IMG/VR virus record: IMGVR_UViG_3300048922_000475
Location: 1-40,973 of that record
From: a virus
Length of the DNA stretch: 40,973 bases
Direction: 5' to 3' (one strand)
Part shown: one piece after another, positions 31,190-38,744 of the stretch
Position numbering within the stretch: position 1 is the stretch's first letter
Layout of the letters: each line of letters opens with the position of its first letter
Notes under the pieces: generated by a model
The model's input: the letters and a program-made list of their open reading frames with translations, nothing else
What the model was told of the DNA's origin: nothing
Databases searched by the model: none
Translations under genes and position numbers: made by a program

Positions 31190-32773
31190 TTATTCCGGTA
31201 TGTATTCTTGCGGATTTACACCTGCAGGCGCGCCACGCCAGCCATTTGCCGCAACTCGGCTAATCATATTGTTTGCCGCTTCAAAACTCCAGGTTCCCAC
31301 ATTTTGAAATCCATACATTTCCAAGCGCCGTATCTGTAATGGTGAGCTTAATTGTTCCTCTCGACGTTTTTGTAATCTGTCAAGAATCTTACTCGCCTTT
31401 CCGGCATTATCTATCTCATCGGGAGCGATTCCCAGCCTCTCCAATTCCTTTTTCTGTTTATCAGTAGGCGGTGACATTTCCCACCCAAAGGAAGGAACAT
31501 ATCCGGATAAATCCTCTGCCTGAATGCTCATTTCAAACTGCAACGGATCCACTAGCTTTTTCTTGCGTTTCTTCATTTCTTCCAGTTGCTTTGCAAGGGC
31601 TTCTTCTCTTTGAGCGACAACATCTTCTGCCGCCTGCTTTTCCGCTTCTTCTATATCCATAGGGCAACCGGCCTTTTCGATGTTCTCCGTCATTTTCCTA
31701 GCCACTTCCTCATCCTGACAGATCAGACTTGCAGGATGGCACAGCTCATGACGTTCGGTATGCCATAAAAAATCCAATAATAGCAAGTGGTCCTTACCCG
31801 GAAACAACCGTGTTCCACGCCCCACCATCTGACTGTAAAGGCTGCGTACTTTAGTAGGTCGAAGAACCACGATACAATCAACACTGGGGCAGTCCCAACC
31901 CTCGGTAAGCAACATGGAGTTGCAAAGTACGTTATAATCTCCCCTGTCGTAGGCCGCTAGTACTTGTGCTCGATCCTTGCTGTCCCCATTTACCTCTGCG
32001 GCTCTAAATCCCTTTTCATTTAGAATATCCCGGAATTTCTGGCTTGTTTTTACCAGAGGAAGGAACACAACCGTTTTCCGTTCCTTGCAGTACTTCTCCA
32101 TTTCATCTGCAATCTGATAGAGGTAAGGATCCAACGCAGTTGCAATATCTCCTGATTTAAAGTCTCCTGACTGCATACCAACACCGGATAGATCAAGCTG
32201 AAGGGGAAGGGTTAGCGCTTTGATGGGGGATAGAAAGCCAGCCTTGATTGCTTTGGGTAGTGTGTACTCATAGGCCAGACTGTCAAAGCATTCACCCAGG
32301 TTTCGCATATCTCCACGATCTGGTGTTGCTGTTACACCTAAAATATTGGCCCCTTTGAAATAATCTAAGATCTTTTGATAACTGTCAGATAGACAATGAT
32401 GTGCTTCATCAATGATAATGGTGTCAAAGTAATCTATTGGAAACTGCTTTAACCTCTTTTCCCTAGTAAGACTTTGAACGGATCCAACTACTATTCGGAA
32501 CCAACTCCCCAGGCAAGTTTCTTCTGCTTTTTCAGTGGCGCACCCTAGGCCGGTGGCCTTGCCGATCTTATCGGAAGCCTGATCCAATAGTTCCCCACGG
32601 TGTGCAAGGATCAACACCCGGTTTCCTCTGCGGACGCAATCTTCTGTAACCTTTGCAAATACGATAGTTTTACCACACCCCGTAGGGAGGACTAGGAGCG
32701 TCCGCTTGACGCCCTTGTCCCATTCTTCAAAGATTGCAGCCTTTGCCTCTGACTGATATGGTCTAAGTTCCAT
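31190..32773 (-). CDS. SF2 DEAH-box helicase
   Basis: The 527-residue protein has superfamily 2 helicase motifs: Q-like LRPYQSEA (3-10), Walker A PTGCGKT (30-36), DEAH (122-125), motif III VTATP and motif VI QMVGRGTRL (about 314-322). The C-terminal 150 residues are charged and helical and end in a WSFEAANNMISRVAANGWRG segment. It lies in the replication block between the primase-helicase and the DUF669 gene. Phage helicases of this type act in replication or recombination-dependent repair. Confidence 0.9.
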   Translation of the reverse strand: MELRPYQSEAKAAIFEEWDKGVKRTLLVLPTGCGKTIVFAKVTEDCVRRGNRVLILAHRGELLDQASDKIGKATGLGCATEKAEETCLGSWFRIVVGSVQSLTREKRLKQFPIDYFDTIIIDEAHHCLSDSYQKILDYFKGANILGVTATPDRGDMRNLGECFDSLAYEYTLPKAIKAGFLSPIKALTLPLQLDLSGVGMQSGDFKSGDIATALDPYLYQIADEMEKYCKERKTVVFLPLVKTSQKFRDILNEKGFRAAEVNGDSKDRAQVLAAYDRGDYNVLCNSMLLTEGWDCPSVDCIVVLRPTKVRSLYSQMVGRGTRLFPGKDHLLLLDFLWHTERHELCHPASLICQDEEVARKMTENIEKAGCPMDIEEAEKQAAEDVVAQREEALAKQLEEMKKRKKKLVDPLQFEMSIQAEDLSGYVPSFGWEMSPPTDKQKKELERLGIAPDEIDNAGKASKILDRLQKRREEQLSSPLQIRRLEMYGFQNVGTWSFEAANNMISRVAANGWRGAPAGVNPQEYIPE

Positions 32774-32775
32774 AA

Positions 32776-33219
32776 TTAAAACTTCCCTGCCTCAAATTTT
32801 TTAGATTCATACGGAAGATATCTCTTCACATGGTTAAACTTTTTGTTTGGATCATCTCTGCCAGGTGTCACTTCTATGGTTGCTTTCCCCTTGGCTCCTG
32901 GGACTATCGACCAATTCATTTTTATTTTACCGTTTACTTCTTTTTCGCCAATGCAAAGGAAGAATTCTGCGGCCTTCCACTGCATCTTGTCATAAAGGAG
33001 TAAACTTTCAGTAATAAGGGCGGATCCTTCTGCGCTGTCAATTCTTAGCTTTAAAACAGCCTTATTACACTCAGGAGACTTTTCTCCACCCGGATGTCTA
33101 GCCCGTTCAAACGATTCTACTGTAAAATCATAATCCCCAGGGGGAAGGAGGACAAAGTCCCCACCTCCCTCTCCTTTTTCTATTTCATCATCCCAACCTA
33201 ATTCTTTATAATCTGCCAT
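32776..33219 (-). CDS. DUF669 family phage protein
   Basis: The 147-residue protein has the DUF669 layout: an acidic start (YKELGWDDEIEKGEGGGDFVLLPPGDYDFTV), then LKLRIDSAEGSALITESLLLYDKMQWKAAEFFLCIGE. It ends with GKATIEVTPGRDDPNKKFNHVKRYL. It lies directly after the Sak4-like gene, a common pairing. A single-strand DNA-binding role is proposed for some members but not proven. Confidence 0.85.
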   Translation of the reverse strand: MADYKELGWDDEIEKGEGGGDFVLLPPGDYDFTVESFERARHPGGEKSPECNKAVLKLRIDSAEGSALITESLLLYDKMQWKAAEFFLCIGEKEVNGKIKMNWSIVPGAKGKATIEVTPGRDDPNKKFNHVKRYLPYESKKFEAGKF

Positions 33220-33235
33220 TTATATATTCCTCCTC

Positions 33236-34360
33236 TTAATTAAATACTAAGCTGTCAGTTTCTTTCATTTCCTTGATCATCGTGTATACCTGATCCCATG
33301 CGGCCACCAATACACCATCTATAAAGTCTTTTGGATAATCTGTAATCTTCATGTCAGCGGTGAAGTATCCTCTTGCAACAACTACATTCTGGATATCCCA
33401 CTCGTCAACCTGATTATGTATCATCAGATCACGTAGAGCTTTTGGAATCCGCTCATCCACCTTTACATCTGGTGGTGTCACAGGTTCCGACTTTGCATCC
33501 ACCGGTGGCGCTGCTTTCTCTTCTTTTGGAGGCTCTTCTCGGCTCTGACTGGCAGTGCTCCCAGTATCCTCCTGTTTCGGCTGTGAAGGTGGCGTGGTAG
33601 TCTTTTTTTCTTCTGCGGTCGGAATCCCGACCACGGGATTTTCTATGATATGACGTATTGACTCGTATTCAAAGGGTAATTCATCGGCTAAGCCGTACCG
33701 ATTTTTAGCGTCCCAGCATGAGTGGTGAGTCGTGTACATGACACGCCTGCCGCCCTGAGCTTTATTCTTACCCTTCTGAGCGCCTTGTCCGTCTACATTA
33801 ACAACCATAGTCTTATAGTTGCAGAACAGGACCATATCTGCCCATTCCTTTACCATAGGGGCCACACCTTTACTCAACTTCATCTCCCACCGGTCGTAAG
33901 CACCTAATTCATCTGGTTGTTCAAATTTACGCATTTTTGCATGAGCCGTAAGAACTACATCAATTCCAACTTTTATTACATCTGTAAGGAGATTTAACAG
34001 TTTTCCAAACTCTTCTTGAATGTATGTATACCCTTTTCCATATCCAAAATCTTCAATGCTGCTTTTCTGATTCTTCGTGCAAACACTGGTAGTGCAAAGC
34101 ATTTCAGCCCAGTCCGCAGTATCAATGATTAAAGTCTTGCAGACACTTGGCGTTTTGATCACGTCTGATACCTGATTCAAAATCATGGTCCAACTGCTTG
34201 GCTCCGGAAACCTTGCGACATCCATATCTTTTGTACTTCCCTCGGTATCAATAAATACCGGTTCCGGGAACCGTGTGGCAAATGTTGACTTGCCAATCCC
34301 TTCCGGGCCATACACAACAATTTTCTTTGCCCCTGGTAACTTTCCTCTAACAATCTGCAT
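33236..34360 (-). CDS. Sak4-like / AAA_24 phage ATPase
   Basis: The 374-residue protein carries Walker A GPEGIGKS (18-25), a Walker B-type TLIIDTADW and a conserved VVLTAHAKMRKF segment in a RecA-like core over about 230 residues. This fits the AAA_24 family, which includes the Sak4 single-strand-annealing ATPases. A Pro/Glu/Thr-rich linker (about 265-310) leads to a short C-terminal helical domain. Its stop overlaps nothing, but its start shares the upstream gene's last base. It probably acts in recombination with the SMC-like and RusA products. Confidence 0.82.
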   Translation of the reverse strand: MQIVRGKLPGAKKIVVYGPEGIGKSTFATRFPEPVFIDTEGSTKDMDVARFPEPSSWTMILNQVSDVIKTPSVCKTLIIDTADWAEMLCTTSVCTKNQKSSIEDFGYGKGYTYIQEEFGKLLNLLTDVIKVGIDVVLTAHAKMRKFEQPDELGAYDRWEMKLSKGVAPMVKEWADMVLFCNYKTMVVNVDGQGAQKGKNKAQGGRRVMYTTHHSCWDAKNRYGLADELPFEYESIRHIIENPVVGIPTAEEKKTTTPPSQPKQEDTGSTASQSREEPPKEEKAAPPVDAKSEPVTPPDVKVDERIPKALRDLMIHNQVDEWDIQNVVVARGYFTADMKITDYPKDFIDGVLVAAWDQVYTMIKEMKETDSLVFN

Positions 34361-35634
34361 TAAAATACTCCTTCCTTCCAGCCTGTTTTCTTATCTTCCA
34401 TGAGTGGGTGCTCTTGCCCTGCCACGTATCCGTCTTCTATAACAATGCTGCATTCTTCCCCAGTACTCACCCTGGTAGCAATGGCCTGCAGTCCCTCTGC
34501 CTCTAACCACTCTCCAAATTCCTTAAGTACTTCAAGATCCATTTGCTCCAACTTGTCCAACAACACAAACCCGCACTCCGGATTAAGTTTCCGGACAATG
34601 GCGGTGGCTACTTTCAGCCTATCGGATCCAGACATGTTGTCCCACTGCTGACCCTTATAAATCAGTTCCCCGTCTTTAATAGAAAGTTCAGGGAGAGGAA
34701 GCTCCGCTGTCTTAAGCAGGTCATTTTTCGCGTCACGGGTTTCATCAAGTTGTTTGGTAAGCTGGTCACACTGCCGGCGGTATTCTTTGGCGTCGTCCTC
34801 TGCCTTTTCTTTATCAAGGTTCGCCCGCACTTTACGGTTGATTTCCTCAATATCGGAAATACTCTGTTCCAGTTCTGCGGTGGACTTATCTTCTAAATCC
34901 TTGGCGTTCATTCTAGCAATTTTAAGATCGGCCCGTACTGCTTCCTGTTTTTTCAGTAGATCCTGGATCTGCTCCATAAGTCTCTGGTCTTCCTGTTCCA
35001 GTTGGTGGAGCCGTTCCCGTTTTCTCTGGTTCTCGCCATTTTGTGCTAGGATGTCTTGTTGTTTCTTAATGAGCTCCGAAGCAGAAACCAATTCCGCTGG
35101 AGCATCGTTATAGGTTGGCTGTTCTTTGGCATACTTTTCTTTCTGATCCGCAATGCGGCCAATGGTAAGCCGCTCATTGTACCGTTCCTGCTCCTCCCGT
35201 TCCAGTGCCAGAAGCTTGTCCCCTACTCCAATGATCTTAAGTAGGATCTGCGCTTTTTCCTTAGAGGTGGATTCCATAAACTTAGGAAGGTTAAGGGCGA
35301 ACTGCTCTACAAAATCATTAAGAAGCTGCTGGCCTCCCTTTTGGCCGTTTGGATCCGTAACCTTAAGGGCGCTATTCTTTCCCTTCCTCTCCACTACAAA
35401 ACCGTTACTCATAGTAATACGCAGGTTAGGTGGAATCACTGACTGTTCACGCTGGGCCTGTGATGGGCGATACTTGTCCCCACCAAGCACCCAGGCAATG
35501 GAATCCAATACAGAGGTCTTTCCCTGGTTGTTTCTGCCTCCTATAATGGTTAGGCCGTTTGCAGTTGGCTCAATCTTTACTGCCTTGATACGTTTTACGT
35601 TTTCAATCTCTAATTGATTGATCTTCATAGACAT
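34360..35634 (-). CDS. Compact SMC/Rad50-like recombination ATPase
   Basis: The 424-residue protein begins like RecF/SbcC (INQLEIENVKRIKAVKIEP) with Walker A GGRNNQGKTS (32-41). A coiled coil follows at about 150-305, then the ABC signature-like MSGSDRLKVA and a Walker B-like FVLLDKLEQMD near residues 355-370. Walker B has DKLE rather than the common DE pair. The coil is short compared with SbcC. It is the first large gene of the recombination block, and AGGAGGATTGCAACT precedes the ATG. A role in DNA end processing or annealing is inferred. Confidence 0.82.
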   Translation of the reverse strand: MSMKINQLEIENVKRIKAVKIEPTANGLTIIGGRNNQGKTSVLDSIAWVLGGDKYRPSQAQREQSVIPPNLRITMSNGFVVERKGKNSALKVTDPNGQKGGQQLLNDFVEQFALNLPKFMESTSKEKAQILLKIIGVGDKLLALEREEQERYNERLTIGRIADQKEKYAKEQPTYNDAPAELVSASELIKKQQDILAQNGENQRKRERLHQLEQEDQRLMEQIQDLLKKQEAVRADLKIARMNAKDLEDKSTAELEQSISDIEEINRKVRANLDKEKAEDDAKEYRRQCDQLTKQLDETRDAKNDLLKTAELPLPELSIKDGELIYKGQQWDNMSGSDRLKVATAIVRKLNPECGFVLLDKLEQMDLEVLKEFGEWLEAEGLQAIATRVSTGEECSIVIEDGYVAGQEHPLMEDKKTGWKEGVF

Positions 35635-35687
35635 AGTTGCAATCCTCCTGTAAATCCCTTATAATAGAGATGTATAATATTTTCGTG

Positions 35688-35858
35688 TTACTTTGATTCC
35701 CTGGGAGTTGCTGCTCCTGGGGTTTCTGCTTTATGACGCTTAAGAACATTAATTATGTAAGACACAATATCCTTATCATCATTTTGACTTTTAAGGCTTT
35801 CCATCATGTAACGATTACTTTCTATAAAAGAGATAGCTCTATCCACCTTTGCCATCAT
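35688..35858 (-). CDS. Small helical early protein
   Basis: This 56-residue gene encodes MMAKVDRAISFIESNRYMME, then LKSQNDDKDIVSYIINVLKRHKA and a Pro/Ala tail. GGAGGGTTC precedes the ATG, which overlaps the stop of the AbrB-like gene (ATGA). The coupling and ribosome-binding site support it; no family is recognised. Confidence 0.6.
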   Translation of the reverse strand: MMAKVDRAISFIESNRYMMESLKSQNDDKDIVSYIINVLKRHKAETPGAATPRESK

Positions 35859-36142
35859 GAACCCTCCTTAAGAACTTTCTGAATCTCCCGAAGGTGTCGC
35901 CTGACATCTCCTGTTCTTTCGGGTCCCAAGTCCTTGCATAACTCGTCCACTTCCTCACCAATAGATGAAAGCAGGTCTAAAAGGCTTGTCCCGGGGTAGT
36001 ACTTTTTAAGTAAAATACCTTCGCTTGTTGGAATAATCTCCAAAGGGCAGCCTTCGTTGATTCTTAAGGTTCTTCTAATCTCCTTAGGAATGACAACCCG
36101 TCCCAGATTGTCAACGCTTCTTACAATGCCACTTGTTTTCAT
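35855..36142 (-). CDS. AbrB/MazE-type transition-state regulator
   Basis: The 95-residue protein has an N-terminal swapped-hairpin AbrB domain (KTSGIVRSVDNLGRVVIPKEIRRTL, EGCPLEIIPTSEGILLKKY) and a helical C-terminus. It should be a small dimeric DNA-binding regulator. It lies in the early region with coupled starts and stops on both sides (ATGA overlaps). Phage AbrB homologues can modulate host or early phage promoters. Confidence 0.88.
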   Translation of the reverse strand: MKTSGIVRSVDNLGRVVIPKEIRRTLRINEGCPLEIIPTSEGILLKKYYPGTSLLDLLSSIGEEVDELCKDLGPERTGDVRRHLREIQKVLKEGS

Positions 36143-36438
36143 GATTTCTCTCCTCTCAATGCCTTAATACGATCCATAACAGCATTTACCCGATCCTGAG
36201 CCACTCCCAGTTCTTTACGGAATAACTGTAAATCTCTTTCAGCCTTCTCCATCTTCCCGGCTCTCCCCACCATATCCTCAATAATGGGCATACCGAAGTC
36301 CGTGTAAAGCTTCGCGATCTGGGCTTTGCCGTCAATCTCGCTAATAGCTGGATACCAGGTATAAACATATTCGATGGTGTCGTACTCTTCATCATTGATG
36401 GGGTTTCCAATAAGATCTTCAAACTCATGTTTCATCAT
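36139..36438 (-). CDS. Early protein with C-terminal coiled coil, unknown function
   Basis: The 99-residue product starts MMKHEFEDLIGNPINDEEYDTIEYVYTWYP and ends in a helical stretch (MEKAERDLQLFRKELGVAQDRVNAVMDRIKAL). GAAGGTGAAGGAATC precedes the ATG at 36438, so I reject the longer in-frame start at 36537, which overlaps the promoter of the opposite gene. Similar proteins occur in Clostridia prophages; function is unknown. Confidence 0.7.
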   Translation of the reverse strand: MMKHEFEDLIGNPINDEEYDTIEYVYTWYPAISEIDGKAQIAKLYTDFGMPIIEDMVGRAGKMEKAERDLQLFRKELGVAQDRVNAVMDRIKALRGEKS

Positions 36439-36457
36439 GATTCCTTCACCTTCTTTC

Positions 36458-36486
36458 TTGTAATACCTTCCAATTTTCCTTATACT
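36458..36486 (+). promoter_or_regulatory. Sigma-A-type promoter of the rightward small gene
   Basis: TTGTAA (36458-36463), a 17-bp spacer and TATACT (36481-36486) lie 52 bp before the ATG at 36539 and point against the early operon. Confidence 0.7.
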
Positions 36487-36538
36487 GTACTTACAGGTTC
36501 CCGCCAGAGCTGAGTACAAATGAAAGGAGATTGCCAAT

Positions 36539-36769
36539 ATGAGAAGGCATAATTATCCTTATACCAGCAAGCGATATGTCCTTAACAAAAATACTTTTGA
36601 GATACATGATCTTGACAGAGAAACAAGCCACTGTAGGATCAACGAGATCAAAACTGACCACGTTTTCAACTGCGATTCTTACGTTGAAGCTGAAATGTTT
36701 GCTCGAATGTATTTTCAACGAACTTGCAATGGGTGCGCTTACTGTATGCCAGAAAAGAATACTGGCTAA
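36539..36769 (+). CDS. Small conserved protein with CxxC end, rightward cargo gene
   Basis: The 76-residue protein (YVLNKNTFEIHDLDRETSHCRINEIK...CDSYVEAEMFARMYFQRTCNGCAYCMPEKNTG) has a beta-hairpin-like start and a C-terminal C-x2-C-x2-C cluster. Proteins with the same layout occur widely as small hypothetical proteins in clostridia. It reads against its neighbours, has its own promoter and has AAAGGAGATTGCC before the ATG. Its 3' end overlaps the convergent gene at 36766 by 4 bp. Leftward lytic transcripts would be antisense to it. Function is unknown. Confidence 0.75.
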   Translation: MRRHNYPYTSKRYVLNKNTFEIHDLDRETSHCRINEIKTDHVFNCDSYVEAEMFARMYFQRTCNGCAYCMPEKNTG

Positions 36770-36942
36770 ATGCTTTGGGGGTGTTGCAGTTGTCGCAATG
36801 CCCCTTCTAATTCTCCTGAAAATTCTCTTTGCAACATATCCTCAAAGTCTGCAAGTGTTTCACATTCTGTTTTAACACCATTGAAAATCAAATTTGCAAA
36901 GCTTTTCATAGGCATCTGCTTTAATGCTTCAAAATTTGTCAT
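36766..36942 (-). CDS. Small early phage protein
   Basis: The 58-residue helical protein starts MTNFEALKQMPMKSFANLIF and resembles small MTNFE-type proteins seen in the early regions of many Firmicute prophages. AGGAGGTGAGAG precedes the ATG at 36942; the in-frame start at 36960 would include this site. Function is unknown. Confidence 0.65.
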   Translation of the reverse strand: MTNFEALKQMPMKSFANLIFNGVKTECETLADFEDMLQREFSGELEGALRQLQHPQSI

Positions 36943-36956
36943 TCTCTCACCTCCTC

Positions 36957-37106
36957 TCACATCACCTCTAATGCTCCACAGATGGCAAACATCAGGATTA
37001 AGCTACTACCAAATATCACCGCCGGCATAATCCGCTTTGTAAGATCCATCAGTTTTGATGGGCGGGTGTCGGTGTAATCGTCTAGGTTGTCATAGTACTT
37101 TCGCAT
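36957..37106 (-). CDS. Small membrane protein in the early region
   Basis: This 49-residue gene reads MRKYYDNLDDYTDTRPSKLM, then one membrane span (IMPAVIFGSSLILMFAICGA). GGAAAGGAGGACTCCC precedes the ATG. It overlaps the end of the gene at 37090 by 17 bp. It is likely an inner-membrane peptide of unknown role. Confidence 0.65.
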   Translation of the reverse strand: MRKYYDNLDDYTDTRPSKLMDLTKRIMPAVIFGSSLILMFAICGALEVM

Positions 37107-37308
37107 GGGAGTCCTCCTTTCCCGAATTAGATTCCGGATCCAGACCTGTCCGCTCGAAAAAATACTTACGAGGAACCCTAGCGCGTCTTATCAAAAATCC
37201 TTTTGACTTCAACTCCATATTTAATTCCTTAATGATGTTATATCCGGTTGCTATACTGCAATCCATTATTTCCGCCACCTCTGCAGGCTTCATCATTGGG
37301 CTACTCAT
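37090..37308 (-). CDS. Excisionase-like small DNA-binding protein
   Basis: The 72-residue protein has a winged-helix/MerR-like DNA-binding pattern (KPAEVAEIMDCSIATGYNIIKELN, then RVPRKYFFER), as in phage excisionase and early regulators. GGAGG precedes the ATG at 37308 by 9-10 nt. It could control excision with the distant integrase or act on early genes; which one cannot be told. Confidence 0.75.
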   Translation of the reverse strand: MSSPMMKPAEVAEIMDCSIATGYNIIKELNMELKSKGFLIRRARVPRKYFFERTGLDPESNSGKEDSHAKVL

Positions 37309-37326
37309 GTTCGTGGGCCTCCTTTT

Positions 37327-37857
37327 CTATTTCATAAAATCCAAAAGAGACATTTGCTCATACTCTGAAGCTTTTATAAAACACTCCGGTAGGTATATGC
37401 CACTTTGTTTAAACAAGGAATCAAGAACAACTGCTACCTCATATGGTTTGGCCTTTTCGTCTTTCATCGTATTTCTGATTAGATTTCCAGTACTTGATAA
37501 GCCTTTAAGGGTTGCAGAATCAATGTGGTACGCTACTGGCTGCCCGTGCTCCATATCGTAGAACTTCTTGACGTACCGAGCAGTGAATAGAACTCCCTTT
37601 TCTCCGGTTGACTTGTTCGCTAGAAAGTCGCAGCCTAGGCGGGTAACTTCGTAACAGGGCATTTCTTTATTCTGCTCTGTTCTGTATGTTATTTTAGTAA
37701 AATAATTGGAGACGGACATTTGTCCTTCACCTAAAATTTGTATATAGCCCTTTCTGTCTTTGCGCCCCTCTAACTTCTTTAATAGGTCGGAGTGAGGTAC
37801 TTCCATCATTTCTGCCACTTCCAAAGTAGTAATAGTTGTTTTTCTTAAATTATTCAT
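37327..37857 (-). CDS. Rha family phage regulatory protein
   Basis: The 176-residue protein has the Rha pattern: TTLEVAEMMEVPHSDLLKKLE, an aromatic-rich middle (NYFTKITYRTEQNKEMPCYEVTRLGCDFLANK) and the conserved KGVLFTARYVKKFYDMEH segment. Rha-type proteins regulate phage development and can interfere with growth of some hosts. AAAGGCGGGACAG precedes the ATG at 37857, and the start overlaps the Cro-like gene by 8 bp. Confidence 0.85.
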   Translation of the reverse strand: MNNLRKTTITTLEVAEMMEVPHSDLLKKLEGRKDRKGYIQILGEGQMSVSNYFTKITYRTEQNKEMPCYEVTRLGCDFLANKSTGEKGVLFTARYVKKFYDMEHGQPVAYHIDSATLKGLSSTGNLIRNTMKDEKAKPYEVAVVLDSLFKQSGIYLPECFIKASEYEQMSLLDFMK

Positions 37858-38158
37858 TCTGTCCCGCCTTTCCATTTTCGATTAATGACATATAGCATCT
37901 AATCAAATTCTTTTGATCTTCGGTGTAACTGTCAAAACGAGCTGACATTTCTCGTGACTCTCTTGACGGAATCTTCCCCGACATGAGATCATCAATTCCA
38001 ATTTTAAAATGCTCAGCAACTAATTTGACTTTGCCCACAGACGGATTTACCTTGTCCCAGTTGTGAATAGTGCCATTTCCAAACTTTAGGGTGCGTTCTA
38101 ATTCAGTGATTGTAATGCCATCATCGTTACAGAGTCGCTTAACACATTCATGCATCAT
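37850..38158 (-). CDS. Cro-like XRE-family regulator
   Basis: The 102-residue helix-turn-helix protein (TITELERTLKFGNGTIHNWDKVNPSVGKVKLVAEHFKIGIDDLM) is the first gene of the leftward early operon, facing the repressor gene. Its recognition region (FGNGTI-x-x-W-D) is nearly the same as in the rightward repressor, so both probably read the same TATTAGATTAT operators. It plays the Cro-like part in the switch. AATGGAGG precedes its start. Confidence 0.85.
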   Translation of the reverse strand: MMHECVKRLCNDDGITITELERTLKFGNGTIHNWDKVNPSVGKVKLVAEHFKIGIDDLMSGKIPSRESREMSARFDSYTEDQKNLIRCYMSLIENGKAGQNE

Positions 38159-38196
38159 GATTTTACCTCCATTTTTAGACTATTAAGCAAAAACTA

Positions 38197-38225
38197 TTGA
38201 CTTTTATTAGATTATATTCTATTAT
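38197..38225 (+). promoter_or_regulatory. Rightward promoter, probable repressor promoter
   Basis: TTGACT (38197-38202), a 17-bp spacer and TATTAT (38220-38225) point to the repressor gene with a leader of about 165 nt. One operator-like repeat (38205-38217) lies in the spacer. Confidence 0.6.
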
Positions 38226-38374
38226 ATAGATTATAAAACAATTGTTACCTGACCAGTAGAATCGCTTTATAAAATACTCTATTTTAAACAGCTCATATTC
38301 TCTAATGTTTTTTAGCTTATAAACAGTATATTAGATTATTTGAGTTTTGTCAATAGGGTTTATTAGATTATTTG
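38205..38374. promoter_or_regulatory. Operator-like repeats of the lysis/lysogeny switch
   Basis: TATTAGATTAT occurs at 38205-38215, 38329-38339 and 38361-38371; the last two share TATTAGATTATTTG and start 32 bp apart, about three helical turns. Two copies lie in the spacers of the opposing promoters. A weaker copy (TATAGATTAT) starts at 38225. They are the likely sites for the two related XRE proteins. Confidence 0.6.
38325..38353 (-). promoter_or_regulatory. Leftward lytic promoter (PR/PL-like)
   Basis: On the minus strand TTGACA (38348-38353), a 17-bp spacer and TATACT (38325-38330) give a near-consensus promoter for the Cro-like gene and early operon. An operator-like repeat covers its spacer and -10 edge. 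Confidence 0.85.
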
Positions 38375-38397
38375 CTAATTACTCAAGGAGGCTCAAA

Positions 38398-38709
38398 ATG
38401 ACGTTATTAACAAGGGTTAAAATGCTGTGTGTACAGAATAACACCACTATATCCAAGCTCGAAAAAGAACTCGAATTTGGCAATGGAACTATAAGCAGGT
38501 GGGACAATGCTACACCTTCTGGAGACAGGTTGGCCAAAGTTGCTGACCATTTTAATGTATCAGTGGATTACTTGTTGGGTAGAGAAGAGGCCGAGGAGCT
38601 AAATAATGTATACTTTAGCCTGGCTAAAGAAGCCGAGCAGGATGGCATAGATCCTAGAGATATAAAAATGGCCATAGATATGATAAAAAAGTTACGAGGG
38701 GAACAATGA
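38398..38709 (+). CDS. XRE-family phage repressor (CI-like)
   Basis: The 103-residue protein has an N-terminal helix-turn-helix (TTISKLEKELEFGNGTISRWDNATPSGDRLAKVADHFNVSVDYLLG) and a short helical C-terminus. It lacks a RecA-dependent cleavage domain, so induction may depend on the ImmA-like protease encoded next. AAGGAGGCTCAAA precedes the ATG at 38398; the in-frame start at 38347 would begin inside the operators. Confidence 0.88.
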   Translation: MTLLTRVKMLCVQNNTTISKLEKELEFGNGTISRWDNATPSGDRLAKVADHFNVSVDYLLGREEAEELNNVYFSLAKEAEQDGIDPRDIKMAIDMIKKLRGEQ

Positions 38710-38744
38710 TTGTGAGAAAATAATGTGAAAAGCGAAGGGACTAA

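Noticed and set aside
35153-35617. Rightward frame opposite the SMC-like gene
   Set aside because: Shadow of a well-recognised ATPase gene.
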